A stretch of DNA of 56,845 nt from Betaproteobacteria bacterium SCN2 (GTDB lineage: Bacteria; Pseudomonadota; Gammaproteobacteria; Burkholderiales; Thiobacillaceae), in NCBI GenBank assembly GCA_008923285.1, contig WBSG01000015.1, positions 1 through 56,845 of the forward strand, given 5' to 3'. The notes under the pieces were generated by a model. That model did no database searches. It was given only the letters and a program-made list of their open reading frames with translations, and was not told the DNA's origin. A program made the translations under genes and the position numbers. Shown here one piece after another: positions 44,005 through 52,385 of this stretch. Each line of letters opens with the position of its first letter. Positions within the stretch are counted from its first letter, which is position 1.

Positions 44005-44217
44005 TCACCGTGTATCGTCCTCAATGGGGCGAAGCACCGCACCCTCGGGCTGATCCAAAAAACGCCGAATGGCCAAGCGCACAACATACTGGAGCGGCAA
44101 CGGCGGACGTTGCGCCTCAGCCAGCTTGCGCAAAGCCTCGTAGTCCTCGGCATCAAGGGAGACTGTGAAGCGCTTGAGCGGTTGCGATTGAGGCATAAAC
44201 GGCGGATCAACCAACAT
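44005..44217 (-). CDS. CopG/RHH-like regulator upstream of the two-ATPase operon
   Basis: A 70-residue protein with a ribbon-helix-helix signature (LKRFTVSLDAEDYEALRKLA). It lies 57 bases upstream of the AAA gene, in the same direction, and so may repress the operon. The start is uncertain (ATG at 44,217 or 44,196; a TTG at 44,226 is also possible), since no strong ribosome-binding site is seen. Confidence 0.6.
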   Translation of the reverse strand: MLVDPPFMPQSQPLKRFTVSLDAEDYEALRKLAEAQRPPLPLQYVVRLAIRRFLDQPEGAVLRPIEDDTR

Positions 44218-44289
44218 GGAACCCAATCACCAGATTACACCGGAATGCACCAAAACGCACCAAAGTGTAATGGCGCACGCCTTGACGGC

Positions 44290-44497
44290 ACGCGCCGCCC
44301 TTGACGGCGAGAACGCCGTGGTACGGTGAAGGGAAACAGCAAGACCGCCCATCCCCACTTCCGACGAAGACAGGGCAGGCAAGCGGAGCGCGCTGGCCCT
44401 CAAGGGCCGGAGGCGTCAGGGATCAAAGCCGGATGGCCGCGATTCGGCACGAAGCGCGGGGCGCAGCCCGCGAGCCCGACGGCGGTACGCCGAGACG
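44290..44497. repeat. Non-coding repeat, copy 3 (about 208 bp)
   Basis: Nearly identical to copy 1 from CCCTTGACGGCGAGAACGCC onward, with small changes (for example GGCCCTCAAGGGCC in place of GGCCCTAAGGGCC). It ends six bases before the stop of the DUF1016 gene and forms the right edge of the second cassette. Confidence 0.85.
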
Positions 44498-44502
44498 CAT
44501 CG

Positions 44503-45672
44503 TTATCGTTGGCGAGTCTCGGGATGAATCGCTGCGCGAGATTCCAGCAGACGCCGCGTGTTCTCAAGTTCCTTTTGCAGCAATTCGGCATCCGGCAGCA
44601 CCATCCGATAGTTCGCCGCCATGACCTTGCTGGGCAATCCCTCAAGCGCATACCGCGCCAAGGCGTGCCCCTTGTCCGCGCACAGAATCAGGCCCACAGG
44701 CGGATTCTCTTCGGGAAACGTCCAGTGCTCCTTCGCGTAGTTGCAATACAGGTGCATCTGGCCCACGTCGGCATGGGTCAGGCTGCCGAGCTTCAAATCG
44801 ATGATGACGAGGCAGCGCAGCCGGCGATGGAAAAACAGCAGGTCCACCCGATACCAAGTCTGGTCGATGCGCAACCGGCGCTGTCGCCCGACGAAGGTGA
44901 ACCCCTCACCGAGTTCGAGCAGAAAAGCTTCCAGCCGCTGGATCAAGGCGCTTTCAAGATCGGACTCCGAATACTCGTCCTTGAGGTCCAGGAACTCCAG
45001 CACATACGGGTCCTTGATCGCTTCGGCGGGCGTGACGGCATCCTCCGGTTTCGGCACCGTGCCCTTGGTCAGCATCGCGGCTTTGTCCTTGGACAGCGCG
45101 GTGCGTTCGTAGAACTGGCTGCCGATCTGCCGGTCGAGCTGGCGCACACTCCAGCCACCGCGCAGGGCTTCGGCCTCATAGAACTGGCGGGCGTGGTCGT
45201 CCCTAACCGACAACAGCCGCACATAGGCCGACCACGGCAGCATGAACGCCTGTGCCAGTTCGGAGAGACCCAATTCCCCAGACACTGTCTGGGATTTCCC
45301 AGGAACTAACTGGCTTTGCAATTTCCCAGACAGTGTCTGGGAAATCACGGAACGGGGATATGCGAGGAAGAAGCGTCGCATGTTCTCCAGGTTGTTTACG
45401 CCGAACCCTCGCCCGAACCGCGTGGTCAAGTCACTGGACAGGCGAGCGATCAACTGTTCGCCGTAGCCGGCACGCCGCTTGCCTCGTTGCTCGGCTTCGA
45501 CGATCCGGCGGCCAATCTCCCAGTAGCTGGCAGTCATCAACGCATTGACGCTGCGAACCGCCGCATGGCGCGCGGCATCGAGCAATTCCACGATGCCGCT
45601 GCAGATGTCGGCGTAGCCGGCCGGTATGGCGGAGCTTTTCCCCGCCGTTGCCGAAAGCGTCTTCTTGCTCAT
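44503..45672 (-). CDS. DUF1016/YhcG-type PD-(D/E)xK nuclease
   Basis: A 389-residue YhcG family protein. The N-terminal DUF1016_N domain (ASYWEIGRRIVEAEQRGKRR and GFGVNNLENMRRFFLAYP) is followed by a C-terminal nuclease domain with the acid in YRVDLLFFHRRLRCLVIIDL and the D-x-K active-site pair in IIDLKLG. Around residues 109-133 the protein has a repeated SQTLSG/SQTVSG element, caused by small DNA palindromes. The start overlaps the integrase stop by four bases. YhcG-type nucleases are found in defence islands; a direct role here is inferred. Confidence 0.88.
   Translation of the reverse strand: MSKKTLSATAGKSSAIPAGYADICSGIVELLDAARHAAVRSVNALMTASYWEIGRRIVEAEQRGKRRAGYGEQLIARLSSDLTTRFGRGFGVNNLENMRRFFLAYPRSVISQTLSGKLQSQLVPGKSQTVSGELGLSELAQAFMLPWSAYVRLLSVRDDHARQFYEAEALRGGWSVRQLDRQIGSQFYERTALSKDKAAMLTKGTVPKPEDAVTPAEAIKDPYVLEFLDLKDEYSESDLESALIQRLEAFLLELGEGFTFVGRQRRLRIDQTWYRVDLLFFHRRLRCLVIIDLKLGSLTHADVGQMHLYCNYAKEHWTFPEENPPVGLILCADKGHALARYALEGLPSKVMAANYRMVLPDAELLQKELENTRRLLESRAAIHPETRQR
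45277..45345. repeat. Two palindromes inside the DUF1016 gene
   Basis: A perfect 17-base palindrome (45,277-45,293) and a perfect 25-base palindrome (45,321-45,345) share the core CCAGACA-x-TGTCTGG. They keep the reading frame and encode the SQT(L/V)SG peptide twice. They look like a small mobile or recombinogenic repeat tolerated in a linker. Confidence 0.75.
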
Positions 45673-46868
45673 GCCACCACCTCCGCAGGGCGCTGTGCCC
45701 CGGTGATCGTCTTGCGCCGGTTCGCCACCAGTTCCGCCGCCTGGCGCACCGGATCGTCCTCGGTGTGGACGTAGCGCATGAACATCGCCACGGTCTTGTG
45801 CGCGGTCAGCACCATGCCGACCTTCACCGGGATGCCCGAGTTGGCAATGTCGGTGGCCGAGCGGTGGCGGATGCCGTGCGTCCCTACATGCGTCGCACCC
45901 GCCGCCTTGAGCGCACGGCACCAGCCGCCGTAATACTCGCCCGTGGTCAGGTGTTGCCCCGAATGGCGTGGCGACGGCAGCACGTAGGGATTGCCTTCCT
46001 GCCTCGGCGCCGTCGAAAGCAGCCGGTAGGCTTCCTCGCTCATGGGCTTGGACATGCCGCCGGTCTTGCTGTCGGGCCAGGCCACGCGACGGTTCGCCAG
46101 ATCGACCCAATCCCATTCGAGCGTGACGATTTCGGAGCGGCGACCGGCAAACTCGAACTGGAGCCGGATCGCCAGCGGAATGACGTAGTTCTCTAGTCCT
46201 TCGACCTCGATCTTGGCGAGCTGCCGGAACAGCTTGCCCATGTCCTCGTCGCTGATGAGGTGGGTGGACTTGCCGGCAGGGAACATGGGGACATGGCGGC
46301 AAGGATTGGTGCCGTCAGGCCGATAGCCCCACACCTCGGCCAAGTTGAACATCTTGCGCAGGATGCTGAACGCCTTGTTCGCCTCGGTCTGTTTGTACGA
46401 AAGTTTTTCCATCAGTCCGGCAACGTCAGGCCGCTTCACGTCGTGAACCTTCTTGCGGCCCAGCAGCGGGATGATGCAGCGCTCAATGACGCCTTGATAG
46501 CCGACTCGGGTGCTGGGTTTGTTGCGCTTCTTGGAGTAGTCCTCCATGAATTTCTTGCACAACTCCTCAACGGTGGGTGCCTTGCGCGCCTCGGTTTTGG
46601 CTGCGCCGGGATCGCCGCCCCGGCGAACCTCAGCCAGCCAGTTCTGCGCCAGCGAGCGGGCCTGTTCGACGGTCAGTTCTCCGTACATGCCCAGCGCCGG
46701 CTTGCGCCGCTCGCCGGCATTCGTCCGGTACTGGAGCATGAAGACCTTGCGGCCGGCAGGTGTAATCTTGCACAAGAAGCCGGGAACAAGAGTGTCACGC
46801 AGCTCGATGGGCTGCGCCTGGGGTTTTGCCGCATCGACTGCGGACTTGGTGAGTTTGATCTTGGCCAT
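45669..46868 (-). CDS. int: Tyrosine integrase of the ICE (Tn4371 type)
   Basis: A 399-residue tyrosine recombinase starting MAKIKLTKSAVDAAKPQAQP, the DUF4102/SAM-like P4 class. The arm-binding domain (residues 1-90) is followed by the core-binding and catalytic domains. Catalytic residues include R in FAGRRSEIVTLEW, the H-x-x-R in THGIRHRSATDI and the nucleophile Y in AHKTVAMFMRYVHTED. AAGGAG lies six bases before the ATG at 46,868. It should catalyse excision and integration. It is the last element gene before the chromosome. Confidence 0.93.
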   Translation of the reverse strand: MAKIKLTKSAVDAAKPQAQPIELRDTLVPGFLCKITPAGRKVFMLQYRTNAGERRKPALGMYGELTVEQARSLAQNWLAEVRRGGDPGAAKTEARKAPTVEELCKKFMEDYSKKRNKPSTRVGYQGVIERCIIPLLGRKKVHDVKRPDVAGLMEKLSYKQTEANKAFSILRKMFNLAEVWGYRPDGTNPCRHVPMFPAGKSTHLISDEDMGKLFRQLAKIEVEGLENYVIPLAIRLQFEFAGRRSEIVTLEWDWVDLANRRVAWPDSKTGGMSKPMSEEAYRLLSTAPRQEGNPYVLPSPRHSGQHLTTGEYYGGWCRALKAAGATHVGTHGIRHRSATDIANSGIPVKVGMVLTAHKTVAMFMRYVHTEDDPVRQAAELVANRRKTITGAQRPAEVVA

Positions 46869-47052
46869 AGCTGACTCCTTGGAAAGACCCGATTCCAGGA
46901 GCCTGTTGGGAGCCAAGCGGAGGGAAGCCGGGTCAAGTTTCGGAAAGCACCGGCATAGGATGAACTCACGTAAGTTCTTGATAAACCTGCCACAGAGGGC
47001 TTAGGCGTAGTCCAGCGAAGTTCGGTGCTGGAGTCATGGTGAAATAAAAAAA
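46869..47052. other. Putative ICE right end and att junction
   Basis: This is non-coding DNA between the integrase start and the cspA terminator. Near its end is ATAAAAAA at 47,044-47,051, the complement of TTTTTTAT, close to the short T-rich target (TTTTTCAT-like) that I recall for Tn4371-family insertion. The T-run is also the U-tract of the cspA terminator, a plausible harmless insertion site. The matching left copy lies outside the window. Confidence 0.45.
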
Positions 47053-47082
47053 CCCCGCCACTTTTCAGGTGGCGGGGTTTTC
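47046..47082. terminator. Terminator of cspA (bidirectional)
   Basis: A perfect 11-13 bp stem (47,049-47,061 with 47,069-47,081) with A residues on the left and T residues on the right. It lies just past the cspA stop and also insulates the chromosome from the ICE. Confidence 0.85.
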
Positions 47083-47095
47083 AATGGGCTGGAAG

Positions 47096-47299
47096 TCAGG
47101 CTGCCTGGATATTTGACGCCTGCTTGCCTTTTGGACCCTGGCTGACTTCGAAGGAAACCTTTTGGCCCTCCTTCAAGGTCTTGAAGCCATTCATGTTAAT
47201 GGCGGAAAAATGCGCGAAAACATCTTCCCCACCGTCATCCGGGGTAATGAAGCCAAACCCCTTGGAATCGCTGAACCACTTGACGGTACCCGTTGCCAT
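47096..47299 (-). CDS. Cold-shock protein, CspA family
   Basis: A 67-residue single cold-shock domain protein. RNP1 (KGFGFI) and RNP2 (DVFAHF) are intact. Such proteins bind single-stranded RNA and DNA and act as RNA chaperones. It is divergent from earP across 300 bases and ends in the terminator at 47,046-47,082. It is the first chromosomal gene next to the ICE. Confidence 0.97.
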   Translation of the reverse strand: MATGTVKWFSDSKGFGFITPDDGGEDVFAHFSAINMNGFKTLKEGQKVSFEVSQGPKGKQASNIQAA

Positions 47300-47600
47300 C
47301 GAAACTCCTCTGCCTTTGGCGCTAACAAATTTGTATAAACCGCTTATTGTGAGTGACCTAAGTTACTGCACACAGCGAACTGCGGTTTGAAATCAGCAGG
47401 CTTTGCGGAAAAAAATCCGCAAATTCATGCGGTTGATATCAAACTGATAGACTTTCTACTCCTGAAATAAAAGCTTGACAAGTGTTTGCGGCAAAAAATC
47501 CCACTGTCCGTCGGCAAGCGTTCCACTCAAGCCACAGCGCCACCAGGCGCGTCGCGGCGCAATTCCCGGGGTTGCGCCGGGATGGCGACGGGGTGTAGGG
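47300..47600. promoter_or_regulatory. Divergent control region of cspA and earP
   Basis: The 300 bases between the cspA start and earP are AT-richer near cspA (47,325-47,470) than further right. They must hold both promoters and the cspA leader. The region 47,475-47,600 stays open in the earP frame but has no conserved sequence. No operator was recognised. Confidence 0.5.
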
Positions 47601-48737
47601 ATGAAGCTTTCGTGGGACATTTTCTGCACCGTCATCGACAATTTCGGCGACATCGGCATCTGCTGGCGGGTGGCGCGCCAACTGGCGCACAGGCACGGCC
47701 AGCAGGTGCGGCTGTGGGTGGACGACCTCGAGACCTTTCACCGCATGTGCCCCGAAGTCGACCCGCGTCAGGCCGTACAGGCGCTGGACGGGGTGGAGAT
47801 TTGCCACTGGTCGCAGGCCATGCCACAGGTGCGGCCGGCAGAGGTGGTGGTGGAGGCCTTCGCCTGCCGCGTCCCGGAAAGCTATCTGGCGGCGATGGCT
47901 GCGCGCACCCCCAGGCCGGTGTGGCTCAACCTTGAATATTTCAGCGCCGAGCCCTGGGTGAGGGAAAGCCACGGACTCGGTTCGCCGCACCCGCGGTTGC
48001 CGCTCACGCAGTACTTTTTCATCCCTGGCGTTGGCCCGGGTACCGGCGGCATGCTGGGCGATCCGGAGGAATTGCGCCAACTGGCGGCATTTCAGGCGAG
48101 TGAGTCGGCGCGGCGGGCGTTCTGGTCGGAATGCGGGCTGGAGGCCGACGGCGCGCTGAAGCTCTCGCTCTTCAGTTACGACAATCCGGCCATTCAGGGA
48201 TTGATCGAGGGACTGGCTGGCGCCGGGCGGCCGGTGCTGCTGCTCGTCCCGGAAGGCAAGGGGCTGGCGCAGGTGGCGGCAGCGCTGGGCGCGAGCCGCC
48301 TGCGGGCGGGCGACAGCCGCAGCGTGGGCGGCCTCACGGTGAGGGTGCTGCCCTTCATGGCCCAGGATCGCTATGACAGGCTGCTGTGGGCTTGCGACAT
48401 CAACTTCGTGCGTGGCGAGGATTCCTTCATTCGCGCCCAGCATGCGGCCCGCCCGCTGGTGTGGCAGGCCTACATGCAGGAAGATGGCGCGCAATGGCCG
48501 AAGATCGACGCCTTTCTCGGCCACTATGTGGCGACGGGCCTTGCAGCACCGGCAGAAACCGCGCTGCGCGAAGCCTGGAGTGCCTGGAATGCCGGGGAAG
48601 GGCATGCGCGGATCTGGATCGACTGGCTGGCATGCCTGCCGGAGTATCAGGCCCATGCGCGCAGCTGGGCAGGAAGGCTGCAATCCTGGCCCAATCTGGT
48701 GGACGAACTTGCCGAGTTCGTCTTTTCCAGGGTATAA
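47601..48737 (+). CDS. earP: EF-P arginine rhamnosyltransferase EarP
   Basis: A 378-residue EarP glycosyltransferase of the GT-B fold. It transfers rhamnose from dTDP-rhamnose to Arg32 of elongation factor P. The N-terminal motif [19 protein letters not shown] gives D13 and D17, the residues shown to matter in Pseudomonas putida EarP, and RGEDSF near residue 274 carries the third acidic residue. GTAGGG directly precedes the start. It is followed at once by efp, its substrate. Confidence 0.95.
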   Translation: MKLSWDIFCTVIDNFGDIGICWRVARQLAHRHGQQVRLWVDDLETFHRMCPEVDPRQAVQALDGVEICHWSQAMPQVRPAEVVVEAFACRVPESYLAAMAARTPRPVWLNLEYFSAEPWVRESHGLGSPHPRLPLTQYFFIPGVGPGTGGMLGDPEELRQLAAFQASESARRAFWSECGLEADGALKLSLFSYDNPAIQGLIEGLAGAGRPVLLLVPEGKGLAQVAAALGASRLRAGDSRSVGGLTVRVLPFMAQDRYDRLLWACDINFVRGEDSFIRAQHAARPLVWQAYMQEDGAQWPKIDAFLGHYVATGLAAPAETALREAWSAWNAGEGHARIWIDWLACLPEYQAHARSWAGRLQSWPNLVDELAEFVFSRV

Positions 48738-48793
48738 TTTCGCGCTTTTTCAAACGCTTACAAGCGTTTCAACCCATTTACAGGAATGCAACG

Positions 48794-49354
48794 ATGAAAA
48801 CCGCCCAGGAACTCCGCGCCGGCAACGTGGTGATGGTAGGCGCTGACGCCATGGTGGTGCAGAAGGCCGAATACAACAAATCCGGCCGCAACGCGGCCGT
48901 GGTCAAGCTGAAGCTGAAGAACCTGCTGACCGGCGCAGGCACTGAATCCGTGTATCGCGCCGACGACAAGTTCGACGTGGTCGTGCTCGATCGCAAGGAA
49001 TGCACCTATTCCTACTTCGCCGACCCGGCCTATGTCTTCATGGACACCGAGTACAACCAGTACGAAGTCGACGGCGAGAACATGACCGATGCGCTGAAGT
49101 ATCTCGACGACGGCATGCAGGTTGAAGTGGTGTTTTACAACGACAAGGCGATCTCGGTGGAACTGCCCACCACCATCGTGCGCGAAGTCGAGTACACCGA
49201 ACCCGCGGTGCGCGGCGACACTTCCGGCAAGGTGATGAAGCCGGCGCGCATCAAGCCCACCAACTTCGAAATCCAGGTGGCTGCCTTCGTCGACATCGGC
49301 GACAAGATCGAGATCGACACCCGTACCGACGAGTTCAAGCGCCGTGTTTCCTGA
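48794..49354 (+). CDS. efp: Elongation factor P, arginine-type
   Basis: A 186-residue elongation factor P with KOW-like, central and C-terminal OB domains. The tip loop KSGRNAA places Arg at position 32, the residue modified by EarP rather than the lysine used by EpmA. EF-P rescues ribosomes stalled at polyproline. It lies 56 bases after earP and ends at a strong terminator. Confidence 0.98.
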   Translation: MKTAQELRAGNVVMVGADAMVVQKAEYNKSGRNAAVVKLKLKNLLTGAGTESVYRADDKFDVVVLDRKECTYSYFADPAYVFMDTEYNQYEVDGENMTDALKYLDDGMQVEVVFYNDKAISVELPTTIVREVEYTEPAVRGDTSGKVMKPARIKPTNFEIQVAAFVDIGDKIEIDTRTDEFKRRVS

Positions 49355-49373
49355 ACACCGGCCGGACCGCAGG

Positions 49374-49401
49374 AAAAAAGCCGCCCCCGGGCGGCTTTTT
49401 T
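49374..49401 (+). terminator. Terminator after efp
   Basis: GCCGCC pairs with GGCGGC across a four-base loop and is followed by six T residues. Left-side A residues make it potentially bidirectional. Confidence 0.9.
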
Positions 49402-49495
49402 CGTGGCAGCGACGCCCGTCTTTCGTCGCCGTGCCCGTCGAGCGATGAAACTGTCCTATTCTGAGAGGGAAGACATGTTCAGACAGGAGGACGAA

Positions 49496-49759
49496 ATGAC
49501 CGATCTGCGCGAGGAACTGAAAAAGCTCGAGGACCTGGTGCTGCAGCAGCGCGACGAACTGCGCGTCAAGCTGCACCTGGCCAAGGCCGATGCGCGCGAC
49601 GAGTGGGAAGGACTGGAGCGCAAGTGGGCGGAAGCACAAACCAAGTTCGCCCAGGTGCAGAAAGCCGCCGGCGAAAGCGGCGAGGACGTCGAGGCGGCTG
49701 CCAGGCTGCTGGGCGAGGAACTGCTCAAGGGCTACGAGCGCATCCGCCGGCTGTTCTAG
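49496..49759 (+). CDS. Short coiled-coil hypothetical protein
   Basis: An 87-residue acidic, helical protein (MTDLREELKKLEDLVLQQRD) with heptad-like leucines and few hydrophobic core residues. I choose the ATG at 49,496 because AGGAGG lies five bases before it; ATGs at 49,445 and 49,475 are in frame but have weaker sites. No family is recognised with confidence. It converges with the YihY-like gene, with a four-base gap. Confidence 0.7.
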   Translation: MTDLREELKKLEDLVLQQRDELRVKLHLAKADARDEWEGLERKWAEAQTKFAQVQKAAGESGEDVEAAARLLGEELLKGYERIRRLF

Positions 49760-49763
49760 CGCC

Positions 49764-51029
49764 TCAACCCTGGGCAGCGAGGTTCATCTGCTCGAGGCGC
49801 TTGCATAGCGTGGCGATGATGCGGCGCGAGAGCGGCGCCGAGTGGCGCATGAGTTGCTCCAGCATCGCCGGCGGCAGCACCAGCGCCACCACCTCAGTTT
49901 CCGCCCGCACCGTCGCAGTGCGTTTTTCCTTCAGCAAATAAGCCATTTCGCCGAACAGCTGGCCTTCGTTCAGGGGGCCGAGCCGGCGCTCGCCGCCGTT
50001 CATGTTCTTGTAGGCGGCCGCCGTGCCGGAATACAGGAAGTAGGCATCCTGGCTGTCGTGGCCTTCCTCGATCAGCACCTCGCCCGGCTGGAAGGTGCGG
50101 CCGTATTTTTCCAGCAGACGGTTGGCGCGGGCGAATACGAAGCTCTCCAGCTTGCCGGCCCCGCTGCCGGCGCCGCCCAGGAACAGTTTCTCCAGCGCCT
50201 CGACATCGATTCGGGCGACGGCGAACAGGCACTGGGCCCACAGATAGAACACCACGCAGGCGAAATAGGCGCCGATCAGCACGAATACCGCGCCGCCCAG
50301 CGCACCATACAGCGACTGGTAGTTTTCCAGGCGAAAGAAATGGTCAAACAGGGCGAACAGGGCGATCAGGCTCAGCGAGGCAAGCAGCGCGATGACAGCC
50401 GACAGGCGCGCAGGCGGGCGGTCCACCGGCAGCCGCCAGAACGCCAGAAAAACCAGCAGCCAAAGCACGAACAGCATGAACATCAGGTTGAGGATTTTGA
50501 GCACGATGCCCTGTGCGGCGGCGATCAGCTCGACATGGGTGAAGAAGCTCAGTACCGCCTGCACCAGTCCAGCCAGCCCCAGCAGCGCGAAGGCGATGGG
50601 AATGATGATCAGCGGCAGCAGCCAGGTGGCAACGAATCGGCGGCGGCGGCCCTCGGAAGGAAAGATGACGCTGAAGGCCGACTGCGCCGCATTGACCAGT
50701 CCGCGCGAGGAAAGCAGCAGGGTGAGGAGGCCGACGCTGCCAGCGGCGAGCTGGGTCTGGCGTGGCAGGAAGCCCACCTCGGTGAGCGTTTCCAGTTGCA
50801 ACTGGTTGTACAGCGCGGCGAACAGCATGGTTGCCGGCACGTAGGTTTCCGCCAGCCGGCCCAGCCATTGCATGCCGTAGGACAGCAGCAGCAGCAGCGG
50901 TGTGGCCGACAGCATGAAATAGAAGGCTGTCGCAGCGGCATGGTTCTGCAGGCTGTTCTTCATGAACATGCGCCAGGTGGTATAGGCCACCTGCACCAGC
51001 CAGTCTAGCGAATTGCGCTGTAGAGTCAT
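49764..51029 (-). CDS. YihY/BrkB membrane protein fused to a cNMP-binding domain
   Basis: A 421-residue protein. Residues 1-280 carry the YihY/BrkB fold with about six membrane helices (for example FMLSATPLLLLLSYGMQWL and the segment near 150-175). Residues 290-415 are a cyclic-nucleotide-binding domain with the phosphate-binding cassette FGEMAYLLKEKRTATV. YihY proteins were once taken for RNase BN and their role is unsettled. The fusion suggests a membrane protein controlled by a cyclic nucleotide. Confidence 0.88.
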   Translation of the reverse strand: MTLQRNSLDWLVQVAYTTWRMFMKNSLQNHAAATAFYFMLSATPLLLLLSYGMQWLGRLAETYVPATMLFAALYNQLQLETLTEVGFLPRQTQLAAGSVGLLTLLLSSRGLVNAAQSAFSVIFPSEGRRRRFVATWLLPLIIIPIAFALLGLAGLVQAVLSFFTHVELIAAAQGIVLKILNLMFMLFVLWLLVFLAFWRLPVDRPPARLSAVIALLASLSLIALFALFDHFFRLENYQSLYGALGGAVFVLIGAYFACVVFYLWAQCLFAVARIDVEALEKLFLGGAGSGAGKLESFVFARANRLLEKYGRTFQPGEVLIEEGHDSQDAYFLYSGTAAAYKNMNGGERRLGPLNEGQLFGEMAYLLKEKRTATVRAETEVVALVLPPAMLEQLMRHSAPLSRRIIATLCKRLEQMNLAAQG

Positions 51030-51054
51030 GCGCCCAGTCTAAATGAAAATGTCC

Positions 51055-52257
51055 TCAGGCATGACGGCCGGCAACCGTACCGGAGGACCATGCCCACTGG
51101 AAGTTGTAGCCGCCCAGCCAGCCGGTGACGTCGACCACCTCGCCGATGAAGAAGAGGCCGGGCACGGCAGTCGCTTCCATGGTTTTTGAGGACAGCGCGC
51201 GTGTGTCGATTCCGCCCAGGGTGACTTCCGCCTTGCCGTAGCCCAGCGTTCCCGCGGGCATGAGCGGCCAGTCGTTCAGCAGCTCGGCGGTCCGTTGCAG
51301 GGCTTTTGCGGAGAGCTCGGCAAGCGGCCGCGTGATGCCCTGCAAGCCGCACCATTCCTGCGCGAAGCGGCGTGGCAGGATGCCGGCGAGCAGGCTGGCG
51401 AGGGGCAGATTCTGCTTGCGGTGCTCTTCCAGCAGGGTTTCCGCATCCTGTCCGGGAAGCAGGTTGAGCGCGATGTGCTGTTTCCTGCCGGGTTTGTAAT
51501 CCTGCATTTGCCAATAGCTGGAAATCTGCAGGATGGCCGGCCCCGAGAGGCCGCGATGCGTGATCAGGGCCTGTTCGCGAAAGGCGGGCGAATGCCTGCC
51601 GCAGGTCGAAATGGTGTCGAAGGAGAGGCCGGCCAGCGGCTTCAGCGCGGCCAGGGTTTCCGGCGGCAGGGCCAGCGGCACCAGCGCGGGCTTGGGGGCG
51701 ACCACCGGAATGCCGAACTGTTCGGCCACCTGGTAGCCGAATGGTGTCGCGCCGAGTGCAGGAGCGGCCAGGCCGCCGGTGGCGACGACCAGAGAGGCGC
51801 AGCGGAACCGGCCCTGGCTGGTGGCGAGTTCGAAGCGCGCCGCGCCATCGCGCCGCGAGATGGATTCCACGCTGCAGGGCTGCGCCCATTTCACGCCGCC
51901 TGCATCGCATTCGTGCCTGAGCATGGCGATGATGTCCTGCGCACTGTCGTCGCAGAACAGCTGGCCGAGGGTTTTCTCGTGGTAGCCGATGCCGTGGCGT
52001 TCCACCAGGCCGATGAAGTCGGCGACGCCGTATTGCGTCAGCGCCGAGCGGCAAAAGTGCGGATTCTGCGACAGGAAATTTTCCGGGCCGACCGAGCGGT
52101 TGGTGAAGTTGCAGCGCCCGCCGCCGGAAATGCGGATGCGTTCGCCGATCTTCTGCGCATGATCGATGAGCAGCACGCGGCGCGCGCGCTGGCCGGCTTG
52201 TGCTGCGCACAGCATGCCAGCGGCGCCGGCACCGATGATGATGACGTCGAATTGCAT
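51055..52257 (-). CDS. HI0933/BaiN-like FAD-dependent oxidoreductase
   Basis: A 400-residue flavoprotein. The dinucleotide-binding motif IIIGAGAAGMLCA is at residues 6-18, followed by the family motif ERIRISGGGRCNFTN near 40-54. The C-terminal FAD motif PGLFFIGEVVDVTGWLGGYN is present. Members of this NAD(P)/FAD family reduce diverse substrates; the BaiN member acts on bile acids. The substrate here is unknown. It ends 25 bases before the YihY-like gene in the same direction. Confidence 0.93.
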   Translation of the reverse strand: MQFDVIIIGAGAAGMLCAAQAGQRARRVLLIDHAQKIGERIRISGGGRCNFTNRSVGPENFLSQNPHFCRSALTQYGVADFIGLVERHGIGYHEKTLGQLFCDDSAQDIIAMLRHECDAGGVKWAQPCSVESISRRDGAARFELATSQGRFRCASLVVATGGLAAPALGATPFGYQVAEQFGIPVVAPKPALVPLALPPETLAALKPLAGLSFDTISTCGRHSPAFREQALITHRGLSGPAILQISSYWQMQDYKPGRKQHIALNLLPGQDAETLLEEHRKQNLPLASLLAGILPRRFAQEWCGLQGITRPLAELSAKALQRTAELLNDWPLMPAGTLGYGKAEVTLGGIDTRALSSKTMEATAVPGLFFIGEVVDVTGWLGGYNFQWAWSSGTVAGRHA

Positions 52258-52385
52258 CGGCGGATTGTCTTATGAAACCGGGAAGCCGCAAACACGGCGG
52301 CAGAAAATTGCATGGCCATGCGGCTGGACGGCATCCAGCGCCTGTCCTACCATGAGCAAACCAAATGCCTGCATAGAATGGCCCC

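Noticed and set aside
33931-44497. CRISPR array formed by the repeats
   Set aside because: The copies are about 200 bp, kilobases apart and separated by genes, so they are not a CRISPR array.
48015-48022. TTTTTCAT inside earP as the ICE target site
   Set aside because: It lies within an intact, functional-looking earP with no element sequence next to it; it encodes part of the conserved QYFFIPG region.
47439-48683. Long open frame antisense to earP
   Set aside because: No family features, and the sense frame carries the EarP active-site residues D13 and D17; antisense openness is common in high-GC DNA.
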